Source: Lentzea pudingi
Lineage (GTDB): Bacteria > Actinomycetota > Actinomycetes > Mycobacteriales > Pseudonocardiaceae
Direction: 5' to 3'
DNA length: 64,000 nt
NCBI RefSeq assembly: GCF_014646255.1
Contig: NZ_BMNC01000011.1
Span: forward strand, 172,552 to 236,551
Shown here: positions 63,511 through 64,000 of the stretch, piece after piece
Layout: each line of letters begins with the position of its first letter
Numbering within the stretch: position 1 is the first letter of the stretch
Position numbers and translations under genes: made by a program
The notes under the pieces: model-generated
The model's input: the letters and a program-made list of their open reading frames with translations, nothing else
What the model was told of the DNA's origin: nothing
Databases searched by the model: none

Positions 63511-64000
63511 GCGGTCGCCCGGCCTGGGGGCTGGGGGCCGCGCTGGCACGTCGCGGGGCAACTTGGGGAGGGGATGGGCGGTGGGTCAGTAGGTGGGGGT
63601 GGGGATGGGAGCGGGGGTTGGCCGGGCTGAAGGTCGGCGGGTGGAGGGTGGCGGGTGGCGGGTGGCGGGACAGGGTGCGACCGGCGGGCAGGTGTACCGG
63701 CCAGCAGATGGGCAGACGGGCAGGCGGGGCAGACGGGTCGGTGAGCAGGCGGGCCGGTGGCAGGCGGGACCGGTGGCAGGCGGGGCCGGTGGGCAGGCGG
63801 GCCGATGAGCAGGCGGGGCAGGCGGCAGGCGGGCAGGCGGGCCGGGCAGGTTGTGGGGGCGGCCGGACACGTGTGACAGGCGGCTCGTGCGACTGGCGGT
63901 TGGAGGCCTGGCGGTCGGCGGGCAGGCCAGCGGTCCGGCAGGGCGGCGGGGCTGCGGTCCGGCGGGGGCGGCGGCGCGGCAGGGCGGCAGCGCGGCGGCG
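63511..64000. other. G-rich low-complexity interval without a gene
   Basis: The plus strand from about 63590 onwards is strongly G-rich and built of irregular GGCAGGCGGG-like and GCGGGTG-like repeats. Open frames on both strands encode only Pro-, Arg- or Gly-rich low-complexity peptides, so I see no gene to the right edge. G-quadruplex formation on the plus strand is possible. Confidence 0.75.

Noticed and set aside
63586..63870. 94-residue Pro-rich frame on the minus strand
   Set aside because: Pure low complexity in the G-rich interval; no ribosome-binding site or domain.

Overview
The window is about 64 kb of very GC-rich actinomycete chromosome. Codon third positions are almost all G or C, GTG starts are common, and many genes are coupled by 4-bp ATGA/GTGA overlaps. 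The mix of type VII secretion-associated genes, YbaB, SigK/RskA with a fasciclin lipoprotein, DrrAB-type transporters, P450s and a LAL-type LuxR regulator suggests a Pseudonocardiales member (Lentzea/Saccharothrix/Lechevalieria type). That placement is inference. I see no rRNA, tRNA, CRISPR array, insertion sequence or phage module.

Layout. (1) 1-6020: two divergent operons that look like a small biosynthetic locus: an alpha/beta hydrolase (cut by the left edge), an MFS exporter and a 580-aa protein I cannot place, facing an ATP-grasp ligase and a FemAB/GNAT-like acyltransferase. (2) 6072-8230: a fasciclin lipoprotein divergent from sigK-rskA, with candidate SigK promoters in front of both. 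(3) 8274-15318: VOC protein, an O-methyltransferase with an extra N-terminal domain, a PobA-like flavin hydroxylase, a fatty acid desaturase, a secreted metalloprotease and an SDR. (4) 15322-21111: a ribbon-helix-helix protein, DUF4097 protein, DrrAB-like ABC transporter and P450, divergent from an ECF sigma factor with a partner membrane protein. (5) 21092-31400: PARG-like macrodomain protein, TIM-barrel protein, ArsB-like permease, a periplasmic molybdenum hydroxylase pair, MarR and ROK regulators, a Tat-exported glycosidase, a methyltransferase and an orphan histidine kinase. (6) 31393-36849: a four-gene hydantoin-type uptake and catabolism operon. (7) 36965-42133: a type VII secretion-associated cassette with repeated small membrane proteins. 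(8) 42320-48559: a Wadjet type II operon (jetA-jetB-jetC) with no jetD. (9) 48696-63510: LAL regulator, P450, FolP2-like protein, several unknown genes, a SWIM-SNF2 pair, an aromatic amino acid lyase homologue with an unusual cofactor triad and a quinone oxidoreductase. Two gene-free stretches (56314-57177 and 63511-64000) hold repeats or G-rich low-complexity DNA.

How it works together. Most units are self-contained transcription units. The strongest functional couplings are the SigK/RskA/fasciclin signalling unit, the permease-HyuA-DUF917-PucR catabolic unit, the transporter-P450 unit, the type VII cassette and the incomplete Wadjet operon. The most unusual items are the Wadjet operon without its nuclease gene, the type VII cassette with three members of one membrane module family, the lyase homologue with Gly-Thr-Gly in place of Ala-Ser-Gly, and the ATP-grasp/FemAB-like locus built around an unrecognised 580-aa protein.
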